Assembly: GCA_046262995.1 (NCBI GenBank)
Contig: JBHELQ010000148.1
Span: 1 to 29,439 of the forward strand
Origin: JBHELQ01 sp046262995
GTDB lineage: Bacteria > Actinomycetota > Thermoleophilia > Solirubrobacterales > Thermoleophilaceae
Reading direction: 5' to 3'
DNA: 29,439 nucleotides
The notes beneath the pieces were generated by a model, which was given only the letters and a program-made list of their open reading frames with translations, made no database searches and had not been told where the DNA came from. The translations under genes were made by a program, and so were the position numbers. Shown in pieces: positions 7,204 to 13,623 of this stretch. Position 1 is the first letter of the stretch. Every line of letters starts with the position of its first letter.

Positions 7204-7276
7204 TGGAGCTGACGGGACTCGAACCCGTGACCTGTGCGCTGCCAGCGCACCGCTCTCCCAGCTGAGCTACAGCCCC
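7204..7276 (-). tRNA. tRNA-Ala (anticodon GGC)
   Basis: A 73-nt cloverleaf on the minus strand. The 7-bp acceptor stem GGGGCTG/CAGCTCC contains the G3:U70 pair that is the main alanine identity element. The D-arm is GCTC-AGCTGGGA-GAGC. The anticodon stem GTGCG/CGCAC holds loop CTGGCAG with anticodon GGC, reading GCC and GCU codons. The T-arm is ACGGG-TTCGAGT-CCCGT, and the discriminator base is A. The CCA tail is not encoded (the genome continues TCA), so it must be added by nucleotidyltransferase. Confidence 0.97.
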
Positions 7277-7280
7277 AACG

Positions 7281-7299
7281 CCGGCGAGTTTAGCGCCGG
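7281..7299 (-). promoter_or_regulatory. tRNA-Ala -10 box TAAACT in the loop of an inverted repeat
   Basis: TAAACT (7287-7292) is a good -10 hexamer whose predicted start falls about 4 nt before the mature tRNA 5' end. It sits within the 7-nt loop of a perfect 6-bp inverted repeat, CCGGCG/CGCCGG (7281-7299), which also lies 12 nt after the rsfS stop codon. The repeat could fold in an rsfS read-through transcript as a U-less terminator. Both roles are inferred. Confidence 0.4.
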
Positions 7300-7311
7300 G
7301 ACAAGCGCCTC

Positions 7312-7680
7312 TCAGGCCACTACGCGCACCGGGGCTTCGCCCCAGAGCTGCTCCAGGCGGTAGTAGTCGCGCGCCTCGGGCGTGAAGATGTGGACGACGC
7401 AGTCGAGGTAGTCGAGCAGTATCCAGCGGGCCTCCCGCTCCCCCTCGCTGCGGTTCGGCAGCAGCCCCTCGCCGTGCTTCAGCTCGTAGCGGATGGCGTC
7501 GTGGATCGCCTTCGTCTGGCGCTCGGTGTTGCCGCTGCACACGACGAAGTAGTCCGTGTAGCTCACGATCGCCCGCAGATCGATGACCCGCACGTCGACC
7601 GCCTTCTTCTCGGCGGCGACCCGGGCTATGTGATCGGCGAGGGCGGCGGCGTCGCGCGGCTGCTTCGCGGTGAGCGACAT
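7312..7680 (-). CDS. rsfS: ribosomal silencing factor RsfS (Iojap family)
   Basis: 122-residue protein that binds ribosomal protein L14 on the 50S subunit and blocks joining of the 30S subunit when nutrients are limiting. Family signatures are VDVRVIDLRAIVSYTDYFVVCSG (about 28-50), NTERQTKAIHDAI and the C-terminal WILLDYLDCVVHIFTPEARDYYRLEQLWG block; all are intact and the length is typical. Its ATG overlaps the nadD stop as ATGA, so the two are translationally coupled, a pairing conserved across many bacteria. It is the last protein gene of the rplU-rsfS run and is followed by tRNA-Ala. Confidence 0.97.
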   Translation of the reverse strand: MSLTAKQPRDAAALADHIARVAAEKKAVDVRVIDLRAIVSYTDYFVVCSGNTERQTKAIHDAIRYELKHGEGLLPNRSEGEREARWILLDYLDCVVHIFTPEARDYYRLEQLWGEAPVRVVA

Positions 7681-8300
7681 CAGTCGGCCCCCACCGGAGC
7701 GGAGGCCCGGTAGAGGCCGTTCTCCTCAATGTAGGCGCGAACACTCTCCGGAACGAGATAGCGGAGCGGCTTGCCCTGTGCGGCGCGGCGTCGAACCACG
7801 GTCGATGAGATGCCCATCCGCGGCATGTCGAAGAAGCGGACCCGTTCGGCTCCCGCAAGGCTTGCGAGCTTCACCGCCACCGCCTCGCGATGCCAGCTGC
7901 CCATGCGCTCGACCACCGCCACGACCGCCATCGCGAAGACCTCCTCCGGCTCGTGCCAGCTGGGGAGGTTGGCCGCCTGGTCGCCTCCCAGTATCAGCAC
8001 GAGCTCGTCGCCCGGCAGGCGCTCGCGCAGCTCCCGCAGGGTGTCCGCGGTGTACGACGGGCCCGGCCGGTCGAGCTCGGCGCGCGAGAGCTCGAAGCGC
8101 TCGTCGCCTTCGATCGCCAGCTCGCACATGCGCGATCGCGCGTCCGGGCCGGGGTCCTGCTCGATGTCCCGGTGCGGCGCCTCGCCCACTGGGACGAACA
8201 CCACCCGCTCGAGCTCGAGTTGGACGAGCGCCTCCTGCGCGCACACCAGATGACCGATGTGCGGCGGGTTGAACGCGCCGCCGAGGATTCCCACCCGCAA
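7680..8300 (-). CDS. nadD: nicotinate-nucleotide adenylyltransferase
   Basis: Transfers AMP from ATP to nicotinate mononucleotide to make deamido-NAD in NAD biosynthesis. The 206 residues include the nucleotidyltransferase motif GGAFNPPHIGH (7-17), which contains the (H/T)xGH signature, and the C-terminal ISSTVVRRR motif, followed by YLVPESVRAYIEENGLY. The start is a TTG at 8300 (MRVGILGG); a GTG at 8294 is an alternative that removes two residues. The gene begins one nucleotide after the proA stop and overlaps rsfS at its end, so it is an internal operon gene. An intact active site and normal length support full function. Confidence 0.96.
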   Translation of the reverse strand: MRVGILGGAFNPPHIGHLVCAQEALVQLELERVVFVPVGEAPHRDIEQDPGPDARSRMCELAIEGDERFELSRAELDRPGPSYTADTLRELRERLPGDELVLILGGDQAANLPSWHEPEEVFAMAVVAVVERMGSWHREAVAVKLASLAGAERVRFFDMPRMGISSTVVRRRAAQGKPLRYLVPESVRAYIEENGLYRASAPVGAD

Positions 8301-8301
8301 G

Positions 8302-9573
8302 CTAGTCGCGAACCTGCCCGGAGCCCTCGATCACGTACTTGTAGGTCGTCAGCTCCCGCACCCCGATCGGCCCGCGGGCGTGGAGCTTCTGCGTGGAGTT
8401 GCCGATCTCCGCCCCCATGCCGAAGACCCCGCCGTCCGTGAAGCGCGTCGAAGCGTTGACGTACACGCAGGCGGCGTCGACGCTTTCGGTGAACGAGCGC
8501 GCTGACTCGGTCGAACTCGTGACGATCGCCTCGGAGTGGCCCGAGCCGTAGCGGTTCACGTGCGCGATGGCCTCGTCCGCCGAGTCGACCACCCGCACGG
8601 CGAGGATCAGCGCCAGGTACTCGGTGGCCCAGTCCTCCTCGGTTGCCTCCGCGAGCGAGTCGCCGAGCTCGCCGGCGGCCGCGCGCGCCCGGCCGTCGGC
8701 CCGGAGCTCAACCCCGAGCTCGCGCAACTCGCGCAATGCGCGCGGCAGGAACTCGGCCGCCACGTCGCGGTGCACGAGCAGCGTCTCCGCCGAATTGCAG
8801 ACGCCCGGCCGCTGGACCTTCGAGTTCACCGTTATCGCCACGGCATCGTCCAGGTCGGCTGTCGCGTCGACGAAGACATGGCAGTTGCCGGCCGCCGCAT
8901 GGAGAACGGGCACCGTGGCGTGCTCCTTCAGCGCCGCCTTGAGGCTGTCGCCGCCGCGGGGGATGACCACGTCGACGTGCTCGTCCTGGATCGCGATCTC
9001 GCGCAGCTCGTCGCGGTCGCCGCGCGCGACGATCGAGATCGCGCCCTCCGGAATGCCGGCCGCCGCCACCGCCGCCTGAGCCACCTGTGCCAGCACGGCG
9101 TTCGACTGCGCCGCCGTCGAGGAGCCACGCAGCACGATGGAGTTGCCGGACTTGAGGCACAGCGCCGAGCAGTCGATCGTCACGTTGGGACGCGCCTCGT
9201 AGATCACGGCGACGACGCCGATTGGCACGCGCACGCGGCGGACGTCCAGCCCGTTCGACAGTCGGTGACCGCCGAGCGTCTCTCCAACCGGGTCGGGTAG
9301 GGCGGCAATGGCGCGCACGTCGTCGGCCATCCCGGCCAGCCGTCCCTCGGTCAGCCTCAGGCGGTCGAGCAGAGCCGCCGTCAGACCCGCGTCCTCTCCG
9401 GCCTCGATATCGCGGTCGTTGGCCGCGAGGATCTCGGGGGCCCGGTTCTCCACAGCCGTCGCCATGGCCTCCAACGCGGCGTCCCGGACCGCCCCGTCGA
9501 GGGTCGCCAGGACAAGCGAGGCCTCCTTCGCCCGGGCGCAGATCCGGGCGACGCTGTCGGCGGTGGTCGCCAT
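8302..9573 (-). CDS. proA: gamma-glutamyl phosphate reductase
   Basis: NADPH-dependent reduction of glutamyl-5-phosphate to glutamate-5-semialdehyde, the second step of proline synthesis. The 423 residues carry the aldehyde dehydrogenase-like fold: an N-terminal helix region, RVPIGVVAVIYEARPNVT, LRGSSTAA, and the catalytic cysteine at 259 in QRPGVCNSAETLLVH, followed by the conserved DGGVFGMGAEIGNSTQKLHARGP region near the C-terminus. The ATG at 9573 is chosen over upstream in-frame possibilities because it matches the family N-terminus and has TACCCT 6 nt upstream. That gives proA its own likely leaderless promoter, separate from proB. nadD follows after 1 nt. Confidence 0.97.
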   Translation of the reverse strand: MATTADSVARICARAKEASLVLATLDGAVRDAALEAMATAVENRAPEILAANDRDIEAGEDAGLTAALLDRLRLTEGRLAGMADDVRAIAALPDPVGETLGGHRLSNGLDVRRVRVPIGVVAVIYEARPNVTIDCSALCLKSGNSIVLRGSSTAAQSNAVLAQVAQAAVAAAGIPEGAISIVARGDRDELREIAIQDEHVDVVIPRGGDSLKAALKEHATVPVLHAAAGNCHVFVDATADLDDAVAITVNSKVQRPGVCNSAETLLVHRDVAAEFLPRALRELRELGVELRADGRARAAAGELGDSLAEATEEDWATEYLALILAVRVVDSADEAIAHVNRYGSGHSEAIVTSSTESARSFTESVDAACVYVNASTRFTDGGVFGMGAEIGNSTQKLHARGPIGVRELTTYKYVIEGSGQVRD

Positions 9574-9579
9574 GGGGAG

Positions 9580-9585
9580 AGGGTA
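9580..9585 (-). promoter_or_regulatory. proA: -10 hexamer TACCCT of proA
   Basis: TACCCT ends 6 nt before the proA ATG, the same sequence and spacing as at leuS. There is no Shine-Dalgarno in the CTCCCC spacer. It would give proA-nadD-rsfS a promoter independent of the interrupted proB. Confidence 0.5.
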
Positions 9586-9619
9586 CCGGCCCCCGTGACG
9601 CCGCTCCGCGGCTCGGGCC

Positions 9620-9814
9620 TCAGTCGAGGACGAAGTAGTCGCGGTGCACTGCCTCCTCGGTCGCCCGGGGCAGGAGCGCGCGAACATCGACCGTCTTCAG
9701 GCCCTTGACCTCGCGCAGCTCGGCGGCGGAGTAGTTGACGATGCCCTTGCCGATCGGGCGCCCGTTTCCGCCCGCCGGGCAGACCTCCACCGCATCGCCC
9801 GCCTCGAACTCGCC
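9620..9814 (-). pseudogene. proB: severed PUA domain of glutamate 5-kinase, in frame after a TAG codon
   Basis: Directly after the TAG that ends proB (9815-9817), the same frame stays open for 64 codons to a TGA. It encodes GEFEAGDAVEV, GKGIVNYSAAELREVKG and a normal-looking C-terminus ending HRDYFVLD. This is the PUA domain found at the C-terminus of most ProB proteins. With it the protein would be 366 residues including one residue at the TAG, essentially the length of E. coli ProB (367). There are no other stops or frameshifts. A GTG inside the segment could in theory restart translation but has no obvious ribosome site. It may be a true recent nonsense mutation, a recoded or suppressed stop, or a sequencing error. 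Confidence 0.8.
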
Positions 9815-10720
9815 CTAGACGTCGACCACGCCGACCGGGAGCAGGCTCGTGCCGCGCTCCCGCAGCGCCTGCTCGGCGCCCTGATCGACCCCAAGCCGCC
9901 CGTGGGTCGGCTTCGCGTACTTGAGCCACAGCTTGAAGCTCGACACCCGCCCGCTCTGAGGGTGGAAGCGCGTTCCGGACGGCTCTCCCGCCAGCGCGCG
10001 CCGCGCGGCATCCGGATCCGTCCCCGACGTGATCACCGCGGGAATGCCCGCCGCGGTCGCCATCTCCGCCGCCACCACCTTGGAGCGCATGCCCCCGGAG
10101 CCGAGCGGCGACGTGGACAGCCCGATCTCGAAGTCGTCCAGCTCATTCAGGTCGCGGACCTCCTCGACCGGGCGTGCCGTGGGGTCACGCCGGGGGTCGG
10201 CCGTGTAGAGCCCGCCGATGTCCGTCAGCAGCACCAGGAGGTCCGCGCCCAGCAGGATCGCCACCTGCGCGGCCAGGAAGTCGTTGTCCCCGAAGGAGAT
10301 CTCGTCGGTCGTCGTGGTGTCGTTCTCGTTGATCACGGGGACCACGTTCCAGCGAAGCAGCGTCTTCAGCGTGTGCCGGGCGTTCACGTAGTGGGTCCGG
10401 GCCGACATGTCGAAGAAGGTGAGCAGCACCTGCGCGCTCGTCACGCCGCGCTCCTGGAGGAGGGCGTCGTATGCGCGGTAGAGCTTGCCCTGGCCGACCG
10501 CGGACGCCGCCTGGAGCTCCTCCATGGCCGATGGCCTGACGGGCAGCTGCATCTGCCGCATGCCGCGGGCGATCGCTCCCGAGGTGACGATCACCGGCAG
10601 ATCGCCCTCCCGGTGGCGGGCGGCGACCGCGTCGCACACCCCTTCGATGACGTCCTCGCGCACCTCGCCGACGTCGTCGGCGACGATGGTCGAGCCCAGC
10701 TTCACTACCAGCGTGGCCAT
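9815..10720 (-). CDS. proB: glutamate 5-kinase, C-terminally truncated by an in-frame TAG
   Basis: Phosphorylates glutamate to glutamyl-5-phosphate, the first and feedback-regulated step of proline synthesis. The 301 residues contain the complete amino acid kinase domain: VVKLGSTIV at the N-terminus, TSGAIARGM, the NENDTTTTDEISFGDND substrate loop, LLTDIGGLYTADPR and GSGGMRSKVVAAEMA. The frame then enters the PUA domain (TSLLPVGVVDV) and stops at TAG where the family continues with a short polar residue and GEFEAGD. The kinase domain alone can be active: some bacterial ProBs lack PUA. The start is ATG at 10720, with TACTCT 7 nt upstream and no Shine-Dalgarno. proA follows 46 nt beyond the original stop. 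Confidence 0.9.
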   Translation of the reverse strand: MATLVVKLGSTIVADDVGEVREDVIEGVCDAVAARHREGDLPVIVTSGAIARGMRQMQLPVRPSAMEELQAASAVGQGKLYRAYDALLQERGVTSAQVLLTFFDMSARTHYVNARHTLKTLLRWNVVPVINENDTTTTDEISFGDNDFLAAQVAILLGADLLVLLTDIGGLYTADPRRDPTARPVEEVRDLNELDDFEIGLSTSPLGSGGMRSKVVAAEMATAAGIPAVITSGTDPDAARRALAGEPSGTRFHPQSGRVSSFKLWLKYAKPTHGRLGVDQGAEQALRERGTSLLPVGVVDV

Positions 10721-10727
10721 CCGCGAA

Positions 10728-10733
10728 AGAGTA
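10728..10733 (-). promoter_or_regulatory. proB: -10 hexamer TACTCT of proB
   Basis: TACTCT ends 7 nt before the proB ATG, with no Shine-Dalgarno in the spacer. It lies in the 26-bp gap after the lipoprotein gene and suggests that proB is transcribed separately as a leaderless message. Confidence 0.45.
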
Positions 10734-10746
10734 CGGGCGGCCCGGG

Positions 10747-11142
10747 TCAGTCGCCGCCGGCGTCCGCGATCCGCCAGTTCCCGTCCTGCTTGCGCAGCGA
10801 GAGCACCTGCGGACGCGACTGGCCGCCCGCCTGGAGCAGCGTGGTGACCTTGGCCCGGTCGTCGTGGACCACTGTCTTCCGGATCTCGACTATCCGCACC
10901 TTCGGGACGCGCTGCAGGCCCAGCTGCTTCCTGCACACGCTCCTGGCGGCGCTCCCTTTCGCGCCGGTCACGCCCTCGACGTACGCCTTCGTCACGAGGT
11001 CGTTGCAATAGCGCTTGGCGTCGCGCTCGTTCGTTGCCTTCACGAAGTCGCGCACCGCCTGCCGCGTCTCCTCCTTGGGGTCGCCGCCGCAGCCGCCGAC
11101 GGAGACGGCCATGACCAGCAGGGCTGCGGCTGCTCGCCTCAT
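10747..11142 (-). CDS. small secreted lipoprotein, paralogue of the one at 13221-13574
   Basis: 131 residues. A lipoprotein signal peptide starts MRRAAAALLVMAVSVGGC, with the lipobox VGGC placing the lipidated cysteine at 18. The mature part has a helix (EETRQAVRDFVKATNERD), two further cysteines, a VTG motif and a beta-rich C-terminus (VVHDDRAKVTTLLQ, LSLRKQDGNWRIADAG) that resembles NTF2/SnoaL-like or DUF4878-type lipoproteins. The second lipoprotein in this window shares the same order of motifs. I chose the ATG at 11142 because it begins exactly at the signal peptide; upstream in-frame sequence overlaps obgE. The gene sits between obgE and proB. The function is unknown. Confidence 0.8.
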   Translation of the reverse strand: MRRAAAALLVMAVSVGGCGGDPKEETRQAVRDFVKATNERDAKRYCNDLVTKAYVEGVTGAKGSAARSVCRKQLGLQRVPKVRIVEIRKTVVHDDRAKVTTLLQAGGQSRPQVLSLRKQDGNWRIADAGGD

Positions 11143-11152
11143 GCGGCCAGTC

Positions 11153-12469
11153 TTACCGGAACGGCGCTGCGGGGTCGAGCTCGAACACGGTGCCGCCGAT
11201 CTCCACGTCGTCACCGGCCTGGAAGCCGGCCGCCTCGAGCGCGCGGACGACGCCGATCGAGCGCAGCCGCTCCTCCACGTAGCGGAGCGCCTCCTCGTTC
11301 TCGGTGTCGTGCCGGGCGATCAGCCGCTCGACACCCCGTCCCACCACGCGGAACGCACCGGGCCCAGCCCGCTCCACGCTGAAGGAGTCCCCCACGCCGG
11401 GGCGGTAGGTGCGATGAGCCGCGACGGCTTCCCTCGAGCCCTCCGGGCCGGCCGGGCGCTCGGCCAGGTCCTCTTCCGGCACGTGCCGGAAGACCGCGTC
11501 GCGGAGCTCGTCCAGCCCTGCACCGGTCACGGCGGAGGTCGCGACCACCTCCAGAGCGGCTGTCCCCAGCCGGCCCTTCCAACCTCGCAGCGCCTCGTTC
11601 GCCGCCGGCTCCGGGACCAGATCCGACTTCGACAGGCACACGATCCTGGGAAGCCCGGCCAGGCCGCCTCCGTGCTCGGCCAGCTCTTGCTCGACCGCCG
11701 CGTGGTTCTCCACCGGGTCCGAGCCGTCGAGCGGCGCCAGGTCGAGGACGTGGACGAGCAGCCGGCAGCGCTCCACGTGCGCGAGGAACTCGTGGCCCAG
11801 GCCCGCCCCGCCGCTGGCGCCTTCGATCAGGCCGGGGATGTCCGCCAGCACCAGCTGGCGCCCATCGCGCTCGATCGTCCCCAGCACCGGCTCGACCGTC
11901 GTGAAGGGGTAGTCCGCCACCTTGGGCTGCGCCCGCGTCAGGCGTGCGAGCAGCGAGGACTTGCCGGCGTTCGGCAACCCCACCAGGCCGGCGTCCGCCA
12001 GCAACCTGAGCCGCAGCTCGAGCCAGCCCTCCTCCCCCGGTAGGCCGCGCTCGGCGAAGCGGGGGGCCTGCCGCGTGGCCGTGGCAAAGCGCTTGTTGCC
12101 GCGCCCGCCCGGCCCGCCGCGGGCGACGACGACGCGGGAGTCCGGCAGCTCGAGCTCCCAGCGCACTCCCCGCTCGGCGTCCTCCGCGACCGTGCCCGGC
12201 GGCACCTGCACCTCGAGCGGTTCCGGGGTGGCCCCGTGGCGGTTCGCTCCCCGCCCGTGGCCGCCACGCCGGGCCTTGAAGTGGCGGGCGTAGCGAAACT
12301 GCCGCAGGTCGCGCTGAGACGGATCGCTCACCAGGGTCACGTCGCCGCCGTGCCCGCCGTCGCCCCCGTCCGGACCGCCCTTCGGCACGTGGGCCTCGCG
12401 CCGGAACGACACCGAGCCGTCGCCCCCGGCGCCGCCCTGCACGAAGATCCTGGCGCGATCCTGGAACAC
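11153..12469 (-). CDS. obgE: GTPase Obg/CgtA
   Basis: Essential GTPase that binds the 50S subunit and links ribosome assembly to the stringent response. The 438 residues comprise the glycine-rich Obg fold (1-155, with GGAGGDGSVSFRREAHVPKG and GGPDGGDGGHGGD), the G domain (G1 GLPNAGKSS at 164-172, G3 DIPG at 210-213, G4 LSKSD in place of the more usual NKxD) and a C-terminal OCT domain (about 350-438) typical of Actinobacteria and Firmicutes. The start is GTG at 12469, shortly after the rpmA stop. The rplU-rpmA-obg order is conserved in many bacteria. SKSD at G4 still has the guanine-binding Lys and Asp. Confidence 0.98.
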   Translation of the reverse strand: MFQDRARIFVQGGAGGDGSVSFRREAHVPKGGPDGGDGGHGGDVTLVSDPSQRDLRQFRYARHFKARRGGHGRGANRHGATPEPLEVQVPPGTVAEDAERGVRWELELPDSRVVVARGGPGGRGNKRFATATRQAPRFAERGLPGEEGWLELRLRLLADAGLVGLPNAGKSSLLARLTRAQPKVADYPFTTVEPVLGTIERDGRQLVLADIPGLIEGASGGAGLGHEFLAHVERCRLLVHVLDLAPLDGSDPVENHAAVEQELAEHGGGLAGLPRIVCLSKSDLVPEPAANEALRGWKGRLGTAALEVVATSAVTGAGLDELRDAVFRHVPEEDLAERPAGPEGSREAVAAHRTYRPGVGDSFSVERAGPGAFRVVGRGVERLIARHDTENEEALRYVEERLRSIGVVRALEAAGFQAGDDVEIGGTVFELDPAAPFR

Positions 12470-12489
12470 CGGCGCCCGCCGGCCGTCCG

Positions 12490-12744
12490 CTAGTCCGCCG
12501 GCTCTACCGAGATGACCCGGCCACGCCGCCCGCTCGCGAACTGCACGACGCCGGGCCGCTTGGCGAAGATCGTGTCGTCCTTGCCGATGCCCGTGCCGTC
12601 GCCGGGCTTGAAGCGCGTCCCGCGCTGGCGCACGATGATCTCGCCGCCGGTCACCGGCTGCCCCGCGAACACCTTCACGCCCAGCCGCTTGGCCTGCGAG
12701 TCGCGGCCGTTCCGGCTCGAGCCCAGTCCTTTCTTATGAGCCAT
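12490..12744 (-). CDS. rpmA: 50S ribosomal protein L27
   Basis: Large-subunit protein whose N-terminus reaches the peptidyl-transferase centre. The 84 residues begin MAHKKGLGSSRNGRDSQ, the canonical L27 start without the cleavable leader seen in Firmicutes, and continue through RLGVKVFAGQ and GEIIVRQRGTRFKPG. A GTG two codons upstream is possible, but the ATG at 12744 gives the conserved N-terminus and has AGGGTGG just upstream. The start overlaps the last codons of rplU by 11 nt, implying coupled synthesis of L21 and L27. Confidence 0.98.
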   Translation of the reverse strand: MAHKKGLGSSRNGRDSQAKRLGVKVFAGQPVTGGEIIVRQRGTRFKPGDGTGIGKDDTIFAKRPGVVQFASGRRGRVISVEPAD

Positions 12745-13159
12745 CGCCACCCTGCTTTCGCTTCGAGCCCCCGGAGCGCGCCGGGCTCTTCTTCGCCCCG
12801 GCCCGGGGCTTCGACTCGGTCTTCTTCTCGCCGCTCGCCGGCTTCCTGGCGAGCAGCTTGATCTCGCCGATCTCGATCCGCGTGAGCTCCGAGCGGTGCC
12901 CCGTGCGCCGCTTGTAGCCCTTCTTCGGCTTGAACTTCAGGACGTGCAGCTTCGGGCCGCGCTCGTGGCCGCGCACGACGGCGTCGACCTTCACCTTGTC
13001 GAGGTCGGCCCCGTCGAACACGGCCTTCTTGCCGTCCGCGAACAGGAGTGGCTCGAGCGGCAGCTTGTCGCCCTCGTCCGCGTGCAGGCGGTCCACGAGC
13101 AGGCTGTCGCCCTTCTCGACGCGGTACTGCTTGCCGCCGACTTTCACGATCGCGTACAT
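12734..13159 (-). CDS. rplU: 50S ribosomal protein L21 with basic C-terminal tail
   Basis: 23S rRNA-binding protein of the large subunit. Residues 1-103 are standard L21 (YAIVKVGGKQYRVEKGD at the start; KFKPKKGYKRRTGHRSELTRIEI near the end). A Lys/Arg/Ser/Gly-rich tail of about 38 residues (from about 104, ESKPRAGAKKSPARSGGSKR and onward) brings the length to 141; E. coli L21 has 103. Such tails occur in other actinobacterial L21 proteins and are probably disordered and rRNA-binding (inference). The ATG at 13159 has no Shine-Dalgarno, but a GC hairpin lies 10 nt upstream and a TAGAAT -10 box beyond it. Confidence 0.97.
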   Translation of the reverse strand: MYAIVKVGGKQYRVEKGDSLLVDRLHADEGDKLPLEPLLFADGKKAVFDGADLDKVKVDAVVRGHERGPKLHVLKFKPKKGYKRRTGHRSELTRIEIGEIKLLARKPASGEKKTESKPRAGAKKSPARSGGSKRKQGGDGS

Positions 13160-13169
13160 GGCAAAGGAA

Positions 13170-13187
13170 CGGCGCCACCGGGCGCCG
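13170..13187 (-). promoter_or_regulatory. hairpin in the rplU leader
   Basis: Perfect 7-bp stem CGGCGCC/GGCGCCG with a CGGT loop, ending 10 nt before the rplU ATG and starting near the predicted transcription start. L21 operons in other phyla carry autoregulatory leader structures; whether this short hairpin binds L21 is inference. It may instead merely shape initiation in a leader that lacks a Shine-Dalgarno. Confidence 0.4.
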
Positions 13188-13195
13188 GAGCGCCG

Positions 13196-13201
13196 ATTCT
13201 A
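13196..13201 (-). promoter_or_regulatory. -10 hexamer TAGAAT of rplU-rpmA-obgE
   Basis: TAGAAT is a strong -10 match. With initiation 6-7 nt downstream it gives a leader of about 30 nt that includes the 13170-13187 hairpin. This is one of the few units in the window with a clearly non-leaderless layout. Confidence 0.5.
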
Positions 13202-13220
13202 GCGCCCGCCCGGAGAGCGG

Positions 13221-13574
13221 CTAGCCCCCCGGCCTCGCGTCGTCGAGCTTCCAGTCGCCCCCGTCCTTGACGAGCAGCAGCTGTCCGGTTTTGTCCCTGA
13301 TCGAGCCGTCGACCGTGGCCCGGTCTCCCTTCACCGTGACCTTCCTGACTTTGAACTTGGCGGTGCCCGTCTGCTTTACCAGGCGCTGGCAGTCCTCCTT
13401 GCCCCCGCCGGTGACGGACTTCAGCCACTTATCGGTGACCCTCTCGCACACCTTGGGGTCGTGCTTGTTGCCGAGCGCGATCACGTCCCGGATCTTGCTC
13501 TCGTCGCTCGCGCCGCCGCAGCCCGCCAGGACGGGCAGCAGGACCAGGGAGACGGCGATCAGCGAGTTCCTCAA
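13221..13574 (-). CDS. small secreted lipoprotein, paralogue of the one at 10747-11142
   Basis: 117 residues beginning, with a TTG start at 13574, RNSLIAVSLVLLPVLAGC: a basic n-region, a hydrophobic core and lipobox LAGC. The mature region shows ESKIRDVIALGNKHD, two cysteines, SVTGGGKEDC and a beta-rich end (KVRKVTVKGDRATVDGSI, LLVKDGGDWKLDDA). The order of motifs matches the lipoprotein between obgE and proB. A start at 13634 would put 20 extra residues before the signal peptide and overlap the RNase gene; the TTG has GAAGG 6 nt upstream. It follows RNase E/G on the same strand and precedes the rplU promoter. The function is unknown. Confidence 0.78.
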   Translation of the reverse strand: MRNSLIAVSLVLLPVLAGCGGASDESKIRDVIALGNKHDPKVCERVTDKWLKSVTGGGKEDCQRLVKQTGTAKFKVRKVTVKGDRATVDGSIRDKTGQLLLVKDGGDWKLDDARPGG

Positions 13575-13623
13575 GGCGATCCTTCCTCGTTCGTGGGCGC
13601 GCCAGAACCTTACGAGGTCGGCG

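Noticed and set aside
7158..7250. In-frame N-terminal extension of the DUF1801 gene upstream of 7157
   Set aside because: It would translate through part of the tRNA-Ala gene and adds no domain; the ATG at 7157 is sufficient.
9620..9814. Independent re-start of translation to make a free PUA domain
   Set aside because: The in-frame GTG within the segment lacks a convincing Shine-Dalgarno or -10 spacing and would begin inside the domain.
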